From Thiorhodococcus sp. (lineage in GTDB: Bacteria > Pseudomonadota > Gammaproteobacteria > Chromatiales > Chromatiaceae), in assembly GCA_029257385.1 (NCBI GenBank), contig JARIBS010000073.1, forward strand, positions 1 to 64,000: 64,000 bases of DNA, given 5' to 3'. Of the stretch, positions 26,552 through 37,985 are shown piece by piece. The notes beneath the pieces are model-generated. The model did not search any database. It saw only the letters and a list, made by a program, of their open reading frames with translations, and was not told where the DNA came from. Every line of letters starts with the position of its first letter. The stretch's first letter is position 1. The position numbers and the translations under genes were made by a program.

Positions 26552-27544
26552 CTACCCTAGCAGATGCTGGAAGTTGGCCAGGCGCTCCTCGGCGATGGCT
26601 CCGTCGGCGACGGCTTGGCGGATTGCGCAATCGGGTTCATGGTCGTGTCTGCAATTGGCGAAACGACAGCGTCCGACATAGGTTTGGAACTCGCGAAAGC
26701 CCTGTTCGAGCTGCGCGCGCTCGAGCTTTCCGAGACGGAAGCTGCGCACGCCGGGCGAGTCGATGAGCACACCGTCGCCGGGGAGGCGGTAACAGGTCGC
26801 CGCCGAGGTGGTGTGACGACCCAGCCCGGTGGCCTTGGAGAGCCGCCCGATCTGAATCTCACGATCCGGCAGCAACGCTTTCACCAGCGAGGACTTGCCA
26901 ACGCCCGACTGGCCGACGAGCACGCTGGTCTGGCCCGCAAGCGCAGCGGTCAGTTCGCGGATCGAATCCGGCTCCTGGACACTGATCCAGAACGTGGGAT
27001 AACCGATCGCCGGATAGTGCGCGAAGCGGCGCTGAAAGCTGGTGCGCGCCTCGCCCACGAGCAGATCCATCTTGTTGCCGACAATCAGGGCCTCGACCCC
27101 GATACTCTCGGCGGCGACCAGATACTGATCGACCAGATAGCCGCTCGGCTCAGGCTCGGGCGCGATGAGAATCACCAGCCGTGTGAGATTGGCGGCCAGT
27201 GGCTTGTCGTGACCGCCATAATCGGGTCGGCTCAGGACGCTGACGCGTGGGAGGATGGCGGTGACCACGCCCTGGCCGTCGGCGATACGCTGCCAAACCA
27301 CCCGGTCGCCGCAGACTGGATGGCCAATGTTCTGTCGACAGAGGCAGTGAATGATGTGCGCGCGGTCGTCCTCCACGACCAGACTGGCGCCATGACGCAC
27401 GACGATGCGCCCTTCCTCGGGTTCGGCCTCGGCGTCCAGCTCGGCCAGCGCCATCTCCGGGCCGGCGGCGAGCCGCTCACGACGACGTTCCTGGATGGCG
27501 CGGATGCGCTCGATCTGACGTGCGGACAGGCGACGTTTGGGCAT
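26552..27544 (-). CDS. rsgA: Ribosome small subunit-dependent GTPase A
   Basis: The 330-aa circularly permuted GTPase assists late 30S maturation. An OB-fold region (GRIVVRHGASLVVE) precedes the G4 motif VGNKMDL, then G1 GQSGVGKSSLVKALLP, the switch LGRHTTSAA, and G3 LIDSPGVRSF. A C-terminal zinc knuckle follows (CRFANCRHDHEPDCAI). The ATG at 27544 (MPKRRLSARQIERIR) is chosen because upstream sequence in this frame is antisense to nothing conserved and overlaps the cytochrome gene. It starts 4 nt after the cytochrome c stop. rsgA next to orn is a conserved gammaproteobacterial pairing. Confidence 0.95.
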   Translation of the reverse strand: MPKRRLSARQIERIRAIQERRRERLAAGPEMALAELDAEAEPEEGRIVVRHGASLVVEDDRAHIIHCLCRQNIGHPVCGDRVVWQRIADGQGVVTAILPRVSVLSRPDYGGHDKPLAANLTRLVILIAPEPEPSGYLVDQYLVAAESIGVEALIVGNKMDLLVGEARTSFQRRFAHYPAIGYPTFWISVQEPDSIRELTAALAGQTSVLVGQSGVGKSSLVKALLPDREIQIGRLSKATGLGRHTTSAATCYRLPGDGVLIDSPGVRSFRLGKLERAQLEQGFREFQTYVGRCRFANCRHDHEPDCAIRQAVADGAIAEERLANFQHLLG

Positions 27545-27548
27545 GGGA

Positions 27549-27842
27549 TCAGTGTTTGAAGTGATAGAAACGCTGGTCCAGATAGTCGCTGACGCGCGCG
27601 ACATCCTCGTCGAACCAGCCAAGCTCAAGCGAGAGCTCGCAGCGCCGCACCTGGCGCGTGAGTCCGTCGTAGGAGGTGATCTTGCGATCATCACGCGTAT
27701 AGACCTCGCTCCCGTGACAGGCGGTGCATTGCTCCTGATAGAGTGTGTCGATCTCGTCGGCGGCACGGCCCTGGGCGGGGTTCAGGACGGCCGCGAGGAC
27801 TCCAGTCGTGGCGAGGGCGAACGGCAATGAGCGTACATTCAT
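27549..27842 (-). CDS. Small periplasmic c-type cytochrome
   Basis: The 97-aa precursor has a signal peptide ([20 protein letters not shown]) and one heme-binding CTACH motif (Cys39 to His43). The rest is a compact helical domain ending [20 protein letters not shown]. After the heme motif no methionine is present, so the usual Met sixth ligand of class I cytochromes is missing. His, or an open coordination site, is possible. The redox partner is unknown. It lies between orn (divergent) and rsgA (4 nt downstream, same strand). Confidence 0.85.
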   Translation of the reverse strand: MNVRSLPFALATTGVLAAVLNPAQGRAADEIDTLYQEQCTACHGSEVYTRDDRKITSYDGLTRQVRRCELSLELGWFDEDVARVSDYLDQRFYHFKH

Positions 27843-27959
27843 CGGTCTTGGCTCCTGGGTTGGCTATCAGTGGATAGTGTAGGGCATTCCGCGCGGCTCC
27901 AGCCTGAGATAGACTTCAGCCAGCACGGTTACAAGGCGGCAAGCAATGGACATCACAGC

Positions 27960-28502
27960 ATGAGCATGAGTGAGAATAACCTGATTTGGATCGATCTGGA
28001 GATGACCGGCCTGGACCCGTTCCAGGATCGCATCCTGGAGATCGCGACCATCATCACCGACAGCGAGCTTCGGGTCATTGCCGAAGGGCCGGTTATTGCG
28101 ATCCACCAGGAGGCGCACATTTTGGCCGCGATGGATGACTGGAATCGCCATCATCACGGCAACTCCGGCCTCGTCGAGCGCGTCGGCGCGAGCCTCTATT
28201 CGGAGTCGGACGCCGAGGCGCTCACGCTTGATTTCATCACCGGCCATGTGCCCGCCGGAGCATCGCCGCTGTGTGGTAACAGCATCTGTCAGGATCGACG
28301 CTTTCTGGCCCGCTGGATGCCCAGGCTGGAGACCTACTGCCACTATCGCAACCTCGACGTCAGCACGCTCAAGATACTCGCCCAACGCTGGGCGCCCGGG
28401 GTTGCCGACGGATTTAAGAAAGCGTCCAGTCACCAGGCGCTCGCGGATATTCGCGAATCCATCGAAGAGCTGCGCTTCTACCGGGCGAACTTCATTCGCG
28501 CC

Positions 28503-28508
<6 letters not shown>
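27960..28508 (+). CDS. orn: Oligoribonuclease
   Basis: The 182-aa DEDDh exoribonuclease degrades 2-5 nt RNAs and pGpG. Motif I is [20 protein letters not shown], and later acidic and His residues appear in [16 protein letters not shown] and [20 protein letters not shown]. The length equals that of E. coli Orn. The start is taken at ATG 27960; ATG at 27966 ([10 protein letters not shown]) is equally good. Its TAA stop overlaps the stop of the convergent queG gene within the palindrome TTATAA. Orn is usually essential and completes c-di-GMP breakdown, which is notable given the GGDEF and EAL remnants elsewhere in the window. Confidence 0.96.
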
Positions 28509-29603
<1,095 letters not shown>

Positions 29604-29689
29604 CGTCAGGTCACCTTTGCGGGCGGTCTCGGACGGAGTTTCCGAGTCCACTGTGTCATTTTCCTTAAATAAATAGGAGTCGCGCCGCC

Positions 29690-31201
29690 ATGCCGCGTTC
29701 CATGCCGGAGACCGATCGTCTCCCCCACGCGCTCTATCGCGCCGAGCAGGTACGCAATCTCGATCGTACCGCAATCGAGGCGTTCGCTATCCCTGGAATC
29801 GAGCTGATGAATCGGGCCGGGGCGGTCGCTTATCAAATCCTGCGCGCGCGTTGGCCGACGGCGAGCCGCCTGACGGTGCTTGTCGGGATCGGCAACAACG
29901 GCGGTGACGGCTACGTCGTCGCGCGTCTTGCGCATGTCGAGGGGCTGTCGGTGCGGGTGCTCCAGCTCGGTGACGCCGAGCGCCTGCATGGAGACGCAGC
30001 GCTCAGTTGCACAGCCTACCGCAACGCGGGCGGGCGGATCGAGACTTATCAAGGACTGCCGCGCGACACGGATCTCTATGTCGACGCGCTGTTTGGAACC
30101 GGTCTGGAGCGTCCCGTCGAGGGTCAATGGGCGGAGGCTATCGCCGCGCTCGCCGATCAACGCGCACCGGTGCTGGCGCTCGACATGCCCTCGGGGCTGC
30201 ATTCCGATACCGGGTGTGTGTTGGGCGTGGCAGTCAAGGCCAGTGCAACGGTCAGCTTCGTCGGTCTGAAACAGGGCTTGTTCATCGGGGCTGGACCTGA
30301 ATGTCGCGGCGAGCTGTATTTCAGCGCGCTGGAAATCCCAGCCCCGGTCTATGCGCGCGAGATTCTATCGCTGCGCCGCATCGACTGGGCGCAACAGACC
30401 ACGACGCTGAAGCCGCGCTCGCGCATCGCCCACAAAGGCGACTTCGGGCATCTGTTGATCATCGGCGGCGCGCCTGGGATGTCGGGCGCTGCACGTCTCG
30501 CAGGCGAGGCGGCGCTGCGCGCAGGGGCCGGTCTGGTGACGATCGCCACCCATCCACAGCATGCACACTGGCTCAATCAAGACCGCCCCGAACTGATGGT
30601 CGCCGGGGTCGAGTGCGCCGATGATCTCACCCCATTGATCAAGCAGGCGGACGTCGTCGCGATCGGCCCTGGACTCGGGCAGGGAGATTGGGGCCGTCAG
30701 CTTTGGGAATACACGCGGACGCTGAGTTTGCCGTTAGTCGTGGACGCCGATGCCTTGAATCTACTCGCCGCATCGCCGATGACTGGACCCGATTGGGTAC
30801 TCACCCCACATCCGGGCGAGGCCGCTCGGCTGCTCGGTGTATCGACGTCCGAGATCGAGCAGGATCGTCTGACCGCCAGCGCGCGTATCCAGAAACGCTA
30901 CGGTGGTACGGTGGTGCTCAAAGGGGCGGGGACGCTGGTGCACGGCCCATCGCACCGCCCGCCCGCGGTCTGTAGCGACGGCAATCCCGGCATGGCGAGC
31001 GCGGGCGCCGGCGACGTGCTGACCGGTGTCATCGCCGCATTGCGCGGGCAGGGGATGGATGCCGAGCAGGCCGCGTGCGCGGGGGTCTGTCTGCATGCCG
31101 CAGCGGGCGATCGGGCCGCGCGCATGGGCGAGCGCGGGCTTATCGCCAGCGACATCATCGCCGCCCTGCGGCCAGTTGCCAACAGCATTGAGGTGAGCTG
31201 A
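29690..31201 (+). CDS. nnrD: Bifunctional NAD(P)H-hydrate repair enzyme
   Basis: The 503-aa fusion repairs NAD(P)H hydrates. The N-terminal YjeF_N epimerase domain (about residues 10-220) has the VLVGIGNNGGDGYVVARLA motif, VDALFGTGLERPVEG and LALDMPSGLHSDTG. The C-terminal ADP-dependent dehydratase domain (about 235-500) has KGDFGHLLIIGGAPGMSGAA, VLTPHPGEAARLLG and the catalytic GNPGMASAGAGDVLTGVIAA block. The length is normal. Its stop shares 1 nt with the start of tsaE (TGATG), so they are coupled. The gene order queG/nnr/tsaE/amidase/mutL is conserved in gammaproteobacteria. Confidence 0.96.
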   Translation: MPRSMPETDRLPHALYRAEQVRNLDRTAIEAFAIPGIELMNRAGAVAYQILRARWPTASRLTVLVGIGNNGGDGYVVARLAHVEGLSVRVLQLGDAERLHGDAALSCTAYRNAGGRIETYQGLPRDTDLYVDALFGTGLERPVEGQWAEAIAALADQRAPVLALDMPSGLHSDTGCVLGVAVKASATVSFVGLKQGLFIGAGPECRGELYFSALEIPAPVYAREILSLRRIDWAQQTTTLKPRSRIAHKGDFGHLLIIGGAPGMSGAARLAGEAALRAGAGLVTIATHPQHAHWLNQDRPELMVAGVECADDLTPLIKQADVVAIGPGLGQGDWGRQLWEYTRTLSLPLVVDADALNLLAASPMTGPDWVLTPHPGEAARLLGVSTSEIEQDRLTASARIQKRYGGTVVLKGAGTLVHGPSHRPPAVCSDGNPGMASAGAGDVLTGVIAALRGQGMDAEQAACAGVCLHAAAGDRAARMGERGLIASDIIAALRPVANSIEVS

Positions 31202-31662
31202 TGGAGATTCGGCTCGATACCCCAGAGGCTCAAATGGCCTTCGGCGCGCGTCTGGCCCAAGCCATGCAGCCCCCGTGCGTGCTCTATCTTGAGGGCGATC
31301 TGGGCACCGGCAAGACCACGCTGGCGCGCGGCATCCTACGCGAACTGGGGCACCAGGGGGCGGTGCGAAGCCCAACCTACACACTCGTCGAACCCTACGC
31401 GCTGGCTGGGACGGACCTCTACCACTTGGATTTGTACCGTCTTGGCGATCCGCAAGAGCTGGAGTATCTGGGGCTGCGCGACTTTCTCGCAGAAGACGCA
31501 CTCTGGATCATCGAATGGCCAGAGCGCGGAGCGGGGATGCTGCCTCCGGCCGATATCCTGATCCAGATCAGCTACCGATCACAGGGGAGAGGGCTTTCCA
31601 TCACGTCGTTGACCGCTTCGGGAGAGGCCGTCCTCGCTCGAATTGGGGGTTTTCCGGGTTGA
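31201..31662 (+). CDS. tsaE: tRNA threonylcarbamoyladenosine biosynthesis ATPase TsaE
   Basis: The 153-aa protein has the TsaE P-loop EGDLGTGKTTLARGIL (about residues 31-46) and the SPTYTLVEPYALAG switch-like segment. It also has HLDLYRLGDPQELEYLGLRD and the Walker-B-like ALWIIEWPERG. TsaE binds the TsaB-TsaD dimer and powers formation of t6A at tRNA position 37. It is coupled to nnrD by a 1-nt overlap and precedes the amidase gene. The intervening 155 nt contain a likely promoter for the amidase. Confidence 0.95.
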   Translation: MEIRLDTPEAQMAFGARLAQAMQPPCVLYLEGDLGTGKTTLARGILRELGHQGAVRSPTYTLVEPYALAGTDLYHLDLYRLGDPQELEYLGLRDFLAEDALWIIEWPERGAGMLPPADILIQISYRSQGRGLSITSLTASGEAVLARIGGFPG

Positions 31663-31752
31663 TAGGATTAAGATTTTTATAACGACGTTTCTTTTGCGCA
31701 ACACACCCTGACGGTTGATCAGGGAAGTACGGCTCATTACCGGCCCTTTCTT

Positions 31753-31782
31753 TTGAAATTCATTGCCATCCAGTGCTATCTT
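31753..31782 (+). promoter_or_regulatory. Probable sigma-70 promoter of the amidase-mutL unit
   Basis: TTGAAA (31753-31758) is separated by 18 nt from TATCTT (31777-31782). The TG of an extended -10 lies directly before it (TGCTATCTT). It sits 36 nt before the amidase start. A stem formed by CCCTGA and TCAGGG near 31705-31725 lies upstream and may mark the end of the tsaE transcript. Confidence 0.45.
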
Positions 31783-31817
31783 TAAACCGACGTCATGAGA
31801 CAAAGACGCATCGGTGA

Positions 31818-33206
31818 ATGTGTGTGAATAAGTTTTTTGTATTCTTCCTGCTACTGATCTCCCTGCCTGTCGCTGCGGCACAGGTCGATGTGCAATGTAC
31901 CGGCGTCACCAGCGAGGCGGCGGGCAAGGTCCGACTCGTCCTCGATTCCACATCGCCCGTCTCACATCAGATTTTTACCCTCGACGCCCCAGACCGGGTC
32001 GTGATTGACATCCCCAACGCGCGCTTGACCGGGAAACTGCCCGATGCGCAGGCCAAGAATCCGACCTTGATCGGACTGCGCAGCGGCGTGCGCAACACGG
32101 GTGACCTGCGTATCGTCCTGGATCTCAAACGCCCGGTTCGGGTCAAGAGCTTTCCTCGGTCGAACGGGCGGGCATCCGGGCAGCGTCTGCTCATCGACCT
32201 CATCCCCGATGACCGGCACGCGCGCGACCGCGCGGTCAAGGTCGAGCACAGGGCTGACCCGAAGCAATTGCGTCGCTCAAGCCGTTCGCGCACGGCCATC
32301 GTTGCCATTGATGCCGGACACGGCGGCATCGATCCCGGCGCCATCGGCGCAAGCGGCACCCGCGAGAAAGACGTCACCCTGGCAATTGCACGCAAACTGG
32401 AGCGCCTAGTGGCCAAGGAGCCAGGGATGCGTGCGGTGATGATCCGCGACGATGACTCTTACATCGCGCTGCACCAGCGCATTCTGCGGGCGCGCGAGGC
32501 CAAGGCGGATCTGTTCATTTCGATCCATGCCGATGCGTTTAAAAACCCTGAGGCGCACGGTTCCTCGGTCTATACCCTGTCGCAGGGCAGCGCCAGCAGC
32601 GAGGCCGCCAACTGGCTGGCCGATCGCGAGAACAGCGCCGACCTGATCGGCGGGATCGATCTTTCCAGCAGCGACGAGCTTCTCGCCACCGTGCTGCTGG
32701 ATATGACCCAGAACGCGACCCTCGAGCACAGCACTGAGGCTGCAAACGCCGTGCTGAAATATCTCAAAACCGTCGGCGATGTCCACAAGCACGATGTGCA
32801 GCGTGCCGGTTTTGTCGTGCTGAAGTCGCCGGACATTCCGTCGATGCTGGTCGAGACGGCCTTCATCAGCAACAAAAGCGAAGAACAGCGTCTGCGCAGT
32901 AACGCCCATCAACAACGCCTGGCGAGGGCGATTCTTGCTGGGATCAAATCCTATTTCGGGAAGTACCCGCCGCAGGGCTACTTGAGCGCCGATGCCGGAG
33001 AGGGTCTGGAGGCGATTACGACCACCTCGCGTCCCACGGCGGTTGCTGGCACATCACGCGAATATGTCATTCACCCAGGGGATACGCTCTCGGAGATCGC
33101 TAAACGCCATCGCGTGAGCCTGAGTTCGCTGCGCGCCGAGAATGGACTCGACGAGGGCGACTATATTCGCGCCGGACAGGTGCTCTCCATCCCCGCCGGC
33201 TCCTGA
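31818..33206 (+). CDS. N-acetylmuramoyl-L-alanine amidase (AmiB/AmiC type) with AMIN and LysM domains
   Basis: The 462-aa exported amidase cleaves septal peptidoglycan during cell division. A signal peptide (FFVFFLLLISLPVAAAQ) is followed by an AMIN domain (about 25-130) and an Amidase_3 catalytic domain (about 155-385). That domain holds zinc ligands in VAIDAGHGGIDPGAIG, EKDVTLAIA, FISIHADAF and MLVETAFISN. A C-terminal LysM domain (YVIHPGDTLSEIAKRHRVSL, about 412-455) binds peptidoglycan. The first start is GTG at 31818; GTG at 31824 would give MNKFFVF and fits better with the signal peptide. Position before mutL matches amiB of E. coli. Confidence 0.93.
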   Translation: MCVNKFFVFFLLLISLPVAAAQVDVQCTGVTSEAAGKVRLVLDSTSPVSHQIFTLDAPDRVVIDIPNARLTGKLPDAQAKNPTLIGLRSGVRNTGDLRIVLDLKRPVRVKSFPRSNGRASGQRLLIDLIPDDRHARDRAVKVEHRADPKQLRRSSRSRTAIVAIDAGHGGIDPGAIGASGTREKDVTLAIARKLERLVAKEPGMRAVMIRDDDSYIALHQRILRAREAKADLFISIHADAFKNPEAHGSSVYTLSQGSASSEAANWLADRENSADLIGGIDLSSSDELLATVLLDMTQNATLEHSTEAANAVLKYLKTVGDVHKHDVQRAGFVVLKSPDIPSMLVETAFISNKSEEQRLRSNAHQQRLARAILAGIKSYFGKYPPQGYLSADAGEGLEAITTTSRPTAVAGTSREYVIHPGDTLSEIAKRHRVSLSSLRAENGLDEGDYIRAGQVLSIPAGS

Positions 33207-33304
33207 TCCGTCCGGGCAGTCTCGCATCTGCTCCATCCTTTGCCAGCTCGGCCAGTGCCCGGACAACTTGCCGGGCGCTGGTGCTTCTGTTTTCATCGGT
33301 GGCC

Positions 33305-35104
33305 ATGGCCAATCCAATCCGTATCCTATCGAGCCACCTCATCAACCAGATCGCCGCAGGCGAGATGGTCGAGCGCCCGGCATCGGTGCTCAAGGAGCTG
33401 ATCGAGAATAGTCTCGATGCCGGTTGCACACGCATTACAATCGACGTCGAGCAGGGCGGGGTCAAGCGGCTGCGGGTGCGCGACGATGGCTGTGGTATCG
33501 CACCCGATGAGCTGGCGCTGGCGCTGGCGCCTCACGCCACCAGCAAACTCGCCCGACTGGCCGATCTGGACGCCGTTGCGACGCTGGGGTTTCGCGGCGA
33601 GGCATTGCCGAGCATCGCCTCGGTCAGCCGTCTGACATTGGCCTCGCGGATGCGTGCGGCAGAGCGCGATGTCGGTTGGGAGGTCGCCGTTGGCGTCGAT
33701 GGCCAACTGGTGGCGCCACGCCCGGTCGCGCATCCGATCGGCACCAGTGTCGATGTGCGCGATCTGTTCTTTAACACACCCGCGCGGCGTAAATTTCTGC
33801 GCACCGAGAAGACCGAACTCAATCACATCAATCAGGTCTTTCGGCGTATCGCTCTAGCCAGGCCAGCGATCGCCTTGCAGCTCACGCACAACGGGCGGAT
33901 TGTGCACGATCTGGTCTCGGCCGAGGGTGATCGCATCATGGCGCGACTCGACAGCCTGCTCGGTCAAGATTTCTCGGGCCGGTCGCTGGCAATCGATGAA
34001 ACCGCGCTCGACCTGAGACTCCATGGCTGGGTGATGCGCCCGGCATTCTCGCGCAGTCAGGCCGATCAGCAGTTTTTCTATGTCAACGCGCGCATGGTCC
34101 GCGACAAGCTGGTCAGTCATGCCATCCGTCAGGCATTCAGCGATGTACTCCATCACGCCCGCCATCCCGCCTATGTGCTCTTTCTCGACATTCCAGCGCG
34201 GCTGGTCGACGTCAATGTCCATCCGGCCAAGCACGAGGTTCGTTTTCGCGAGTCGCGACAGGTGCACGACTTCATCTTTCGCGCACTGCATCGACGTTTG
34301 GCCGTTGGGGCAGAGCTGGCTGGGCAGCCGCAGCTGTTGCCTGAAACGTTGCGTGACGAACCATCCTTGGGTGCGAGGCCCGGTCCGGCTCGAATTCCAC
34401 ACAGATCTGGCGTGCGCGATGACCACGGCGTCTATCAGGCAGATCTCGCCTTTCAACAACCCGCCGAGGTCTTGGCGCGCGCACCCGAACCCGCACCGCC
34501 AATGCGCGAGCCGGGAGAGATCCCGCCGCTGGGCTTCGCGCTGGGTCAGCTCAATGGCGTCTATCTGCTAGCTCAGGCGTCGGATGGTTTGATTTTGGTC
34601 GACATCCATGCCGCGCACGAGCGCATCGGCTATGAGCGTCTCAAGCACGCCTGGCACGATGGCCAAGTGCTGAGCCAGCCGTTGCTCGTGCCGCTGCGGG
34701 TGCATGTCAGCCCCAACGAGGCGGAGCTGCTCGCCGAGCATCAAGAGCATTTGGCGCGGCTGGGGCTGCGCATCGATCGGATCGATGCCGGGAGCCTGGT
34801 GGTGCGGGAGGTGCCGGCCATGCTGCGGCACGCCGATATTGAACGGCTGGCGCGAGACGTACTCGCCGATCTCGCGGAACATGGCGGCAGCGCGCGGGTC
34901 GAAGAGGCGATCAATGGAGTGCTCGCGACCATGGCCTGTCATGGTGCGGTGCGTGCCAATCGCCGTTTGACGCTCGATGAGATGAACGCCCTGCTGCGCG
35001 ATATGGAGAAGACGGAGCGAATCGATCAATGCAATCATGGCCGACCAACCTGGATCAAACTGACCCACGCGGAGCTCGATCGGCTGTTCTCGCGCGGGCG
35101 CTGA
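33305..35104 (+). CDS. mutL: DNA mismatch repair protein MutL
   Basis: The 599-aa GHKL ATPase coordinates mismatch repair. The N-terminus ([20 protein letters not shown]) sets the start at ATG 33305. ATPase motifs VRDDGCGI and [12 protein letters not shown] are present. The C-terminal domain has [12 protein letters not shown], a near match to the endonuclease motif DQHA(X)2E(X)4E. It also has ACHGAVRA and CNHGRPT, which contribute metal ligands in nicking MutL proteins. This suggests a latent endonuclease and a methyl-independent pathway, unlike E. coli MutL. That is inferred from motifs. Confidence 0.95.
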   Translation: MANPIRILSSHLINQIAAGEMVERPASVLKELIENSLDAGCTRITIDVEQGGVKRLRVRDDGCGIAPDELALALAPHATSKLARLADLDAVATLGFRGEALPSIASVSRLTLASRMRAAERDVGWEVAVGVDGQLVAPRPVAHPIGTSVDVRDLFFNTPARRKFLRTEKTELNHINQVFRRIALARPAIALQLTHNGRIVHDLVSAEGDRIMARLDSLLGQDFSGRSLAIDETALDLRLHGWVMRPAFSRSQADQQFFYVNARMVRDKLVSHAIRQAFSDVLHHARHPAYVLFLDIPARLVDVNVHPAKHEVRFRESRQVHDFIFRALHRRLAVGAELAGQPQLLPETLRDEPSLGARPGPARIPHRSGVRDDHGVYQADLAFQQPAEVLARAPEPAPPMREPGEIPPLGFALGQLNGVYLLAQASDGLILVDIHAAHERIGYERLKHAWHDGQVLSQPLLVPLRVHVSPNEAELLAEHQEHLARLGLRIDRIDAGSLVVREVPAMLRHADIERLARDVLADLAEHGGSARVEEAINGVLATMACHGAVRANRRLTLDEMNALLRDMEKTERIDQCNHGRPTWIKLTHAELDRLFSRGR

Positions 35105-35126
35105 GCGGCCGCCACTCGCGCCTACG

Positions 35127-36089
35127 ATGACACAACCCGTCGATACGCGACCTTGGGCCATTCTCCTGATGGGCCCCACGGCCTCCGGTAAGACTGATCT
35201 GGCGGTGGACCTGGTGGAGCGTCTGCCGTGCGAGATCATCAGCGTCGATTCGGCCATGATCTATCGCGGCATGGATATCGGGACCGCCAAACCCAGCCCG
35301 CAGACCCTTGCCAGAGCGCCGCATCGCCTGATCGACATCCTGGACCCGAGCGAGTCCTACTCGACCGCGCGCTTTCGCGCCGATGCGCTTGCGGCCATGG
35401 CCGACATCACGCGCGCCGGTCGGATACCGCTGCTGGTCGGCGGCACCATGCTCTACTTTCGCGCACTGTGCCAAGGGCTGGCGGAGTTGCCCGGTGCCGA
35501 TGCGGCTTTGCGCCATGCCTTGCTTGAGGACGCCGAGCGTATCGGCTGGGCCGCCATGCACGCGCGTCTGGCCGGGATCGATCCGATGAGCGCGGCGCGC
35601 ATTCATCCAAACGATCCGCAGCGCATCCAACGTGCACTGGAAGTCTGTGCACTGAGCGGGCGCCCCATGAGCGAGCTGATCTCGGCCGCGCGCGCCGAGC
35701 CGCTACCCTATCGGCTGATAAAGCTCGCGCGGGCGCCCTATACACGCAGTCTGCTGCATGCGCGTATCGAACAGCGCTTTGGCGAAATGCTGGAGTTGGG
35801 ACTGGTCGAGGAGGTCCGCCAGCTCTGGGGGCGCGGCGATCTGCATGCCGATCTGCCGTCGATGCGCTGCGTTGGTTACCGACAGGTCTTGAAATATCTC
35901 ACCGGGGCGTACAGTTGGGAGGAGATGCTGCACCGCGGCATCGTTGCCTCACGCCAGCTTGCCAAACGCCAGTTGACCTGGTTGAGAGCGGAGCGCGAAT
36001 GCCATTGGCTGAGCGATGAAGCGGATCCACTGCCTGAGGTGCTTGATATCCTGCGATCGGCCATGATGGATGAGTCGATTCTCGCGTGA
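35127..36089 (+). CDS. miaA: tRNA dimethylallyltransferase
   Basis: The 320-aa enzyme transfers dimethylallyl to A37 of tRNAs that read UNN codons. The P-loop [18 protein letters not shown] (about residues 12-29), the [17 protein letters not shown] motif and [18 protein letters not shown] are typical, as is the tRNA-binding [20 protein letters not shown]. It starts 22 nt after mutL and precedes hfq by 280 nt, as in most gammaproteobacteria. A hairpin pairing TTGCCAG (36098-36104) with CTGGCAA (36116-36122) lies just after its stop. Confidence 0.96.
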   Translation: MTQPVDTRPWAILLMGPTASGKTDLAVDLVERLPCEIISVDSAMIYRGMDIGTAKPSPQTLARAPHRLIDILDPSESYSTARFRADALAAMADITRAGRIPLLVGGTMLYFRALCQGLAELPGADAALRHALLEDAERIGWAAMHARLAGIDPMSAARIHPNDPQRIQRALEVCALSGRPMSELISAARAEPLPYRLIKLARAPYTRSLLHARIEQRFGEMLELGLVEEVRQLWGRGDLHADLPSMRCVGYRQVLKYLTGAYSWEEMLHRGIVASRQLAKRQLTWLRAERECHWLSDEADPLPEVLDILRSAMMDESILA

Positions 36090-36369
36090 TCGGCGTCTTG
36101 CCAGCTTGGCGCGTCCTGGCAACTCTCAGACCAAGGCTATGGTGCAACAGGGCGGTTTGAACGATACTGTGCTGATGGCCTGTTTTTTGCTTACTCTTGC
36201 AAGCGCATGACCAGATCACGAGACGTCTGTTCTTCCAAGTCTCTTTTCGGTGGGTGCACCTGTCCCGGCTGCGGCCCATTCGAGTCCGGTGCGGTCTTCC
36301 AGCGAGGCCTCGCGGAGATTTCAAGTCGGGCATTTACGCTTTTAACGACAACAACAAGGAGCCAATCCC

Positions 36370-36621
36370 ATGTCCAAGGGCCAAAGCCTGCAAGACCCTT
36401 TTCTCAACGCCCTGCGCAAGGAGCGTGTGCCGGTCTCGATCTTTCTAGTCAACGGCATCAAGTTGCAGGGCCAGATCGAGTCATTCGACCAATTCGTGGT
36501 GTTGTTGAAGAACAACGTCAGCCAAATGATCTACAAGCATGCCATCTCGACCGTCGTTCCGGTGCGCAACGTGAAGCTGCCGATGAGCGATGTCGACGTG
36601 CCTGAACTGGGGAATATTTGA
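36370..36621 (+). CDS. hfq: RNA chaperone Hfq
   Basis: The 83-aa Hfq forms hexamers that pair small RNAs with mRNAs. The Sm1 motif ([20 protein letters not shown], then [20 protein letters not shown]) and the Sm2 motif [10 protein letters not shown] are intact. The short tail ends DVPELGNI. A good AAGGAG ribosome binding site lies about 10 nt upstream (36357-36362). The 280-nt gap upstream probably contains hfq promoters; none is clear enough to place. Its end overlaps the hflX start by 4 nt (TTGA). Confidence 0.97.
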   Translation: MSKGQSLQDPFLNALRKERVPVSIFLVNGIKLQGQIESFDQFVVLLKNNVSQMIYKHAISTVVPVRNVKLPMSDVDVPELGNI

Positions 36622-37985
36622 GCAAATTTTCTAGGATGTCCGCAGACAAGCAACCCGCAGGCACACCATCAGACGGGGCGACGCTCGTGTTCGAGCGCCC
36701 CTCGGCGGGTGAGCGCGCCCTCGTGGCCCATCTGGATATCGGCTCCGCCGCCGAGCAGGACGAACGCGACGAGTTCAAGCTGCTGGCGCAGGCGGCCGGG
36801 GCCGAGTTGGTCGGTGAGATCGGCGGCTCCCGGGCGGTGCCCGACCCGCGTCTCTTTATTGGTACCGGTAAGGCCGAGGAACTCAAGGCGCTCGTCGAGG
36901 CGACCCAGGCCGAGCTGGTGATCTTCAACCATCCCTTGTCGCCGGCTCAGGAGCGCAACCTGGAGCGTTTCCTGCAATGCCGCGTGGTCGATCGCGCTGG
37001 ACTGATCCTTGATATCTTTGCGCAGCGGGCGCGCTCCTTCGAGGGCAAGCTTCAGGTCGAGCTCGCCCAACTCAGGCACCTCTCGACCCGCCTGGTGCGC
37101 GGTTGGACGCACTTAGAGCGGCAGAAGGGCGGTATCGGACTGCGCGGACCGGGTGAGACGCAGCTCGAAACCGACCGTAGGCTGCTCGCCAAGCGCGTGG
37201 CCATGCTCGAGCGGCGCCTCGGGCGCATCGAAAGCCAACGCGCCCAGGGGCGCAAGGCGCGCGCCAAGGCCGAGTTGGCGTTGTTCTCGCTGGTGGGCTA
37301 CACCAACGCGGGCAAGTCGACGCTATTTAATCGGCTGACCGAGGCGGGAGTCTTTCAGGCCGATCAGTTGTTCGCGACGCTCGATCCAACCCTGCGTCGG
37401 CTCAGTCTCCCGACCGGTGAGCGGGTGGTGATCGCCGATACTGTCGGATTCGTCAGTGATCTCCCGCATGAGCTGATCGCCGCGTTCCGCTCGACGCTTG
37501 AAGAGACACGCAGCGCTTCGCTGTTGCTGCATGTGGTGGATGCGCCCGCGCCCGATCGGGCGCGGTTGATCGCCGATGTCGAGACGGTGCTGGGCGAAAT
37601 CGGCAGCATCGACATCCCCCGCCTTGAGGTCTTCAACAAGATCGACCTGATCGCGGGCGAGACGCCACACTTGGAGCGCGACGCCGATGGCCGCCCGGTC
37701 AGGGTTTGGCTCTCCGCGCGCACCGGAGCTGGCATTGAGCTGTTGTTCCAAGCCTTGAGCGAGCTGACTGGAACGCAGCGGGTGCAGCGCAGCGTTCGGC
37801 TCGACGCGCATCAAGGCCGGCTGCGAGCTTGGTTGCACGAACACGCCCAGGTGCTTTCCGAACAACCGACCGAGGCCGGAGGCTGGGAGATCGTGTTCGC
37901 CATCGCCAGCACCGATCTGGATCGGCTCCTGGCGCGCGAGAGCGACTTGGCGCAGACGCTCGTGGAGGATCCATCAGCTGCTTGA
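36618..37985 (+). CDS. hflX: Ribosome-associated GTPase HflX
   Basis: The 455-aa GTPase splits stalled ribosomes under stress. The N-terminal HflX domain contains [20 protein letters not shown] and the [20 protein letters not shown] linker (about residues 172-191). The G domain has G1 [16 protein letters not shown], the [13 protein letters not shown] switch, G3 [16 protein letters not shown] and G4 NKIDLI. The TTG start at 36618 overlaps the hfq stop, suggesting coupling. In E. coli the gene is likewise cotranscribed with hfq and followed by hflK. Confidence 0.95.
   Translation: MSKFSRMSADKQPAGTPSDGATLVFERPSAGERALVAHLDIGSAAEQDERDEFKLLAQAAGAELVGEIGGSRAVPDPRLFIGTGKAEELKALVEATQAELVIFNHPLSPAQERNLERFLQCRVVDRAGLILDIFAQRARSFEGKLQVELAQLRHLSTRLVRGWTHLERQKGGIGLRGPGETQLETDRRLLAKRVAMLERRLGRIESQRAQGRKARAKAELALFSLVGYTNAGKSTLFNRLTEAGVFQADQLFATLDPTLRRLSLPTGERVVIADTVGFVSDLPHELIAAFRSTLEETRSASLLLHVVDAPAPDRARLIADVETVLGEIGSIDIPRLEVFNKIDLIAGETPHLERDADGRPVRVWLSARTGAGIELLFQALSELTGTQRVQRSVRLDAHQGRLRAWLHEHAQVLSEQPTEAGGWEIVFAIASTDLDRLLARESDLAQTLVEDPSAA

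Noticed and set aside
27545-27766. N-terminal extension of RsgA
   Set aside because: It would overlap the cytochrome c gene in another frame and has no similarity to RsgA. The family starts at 27544.
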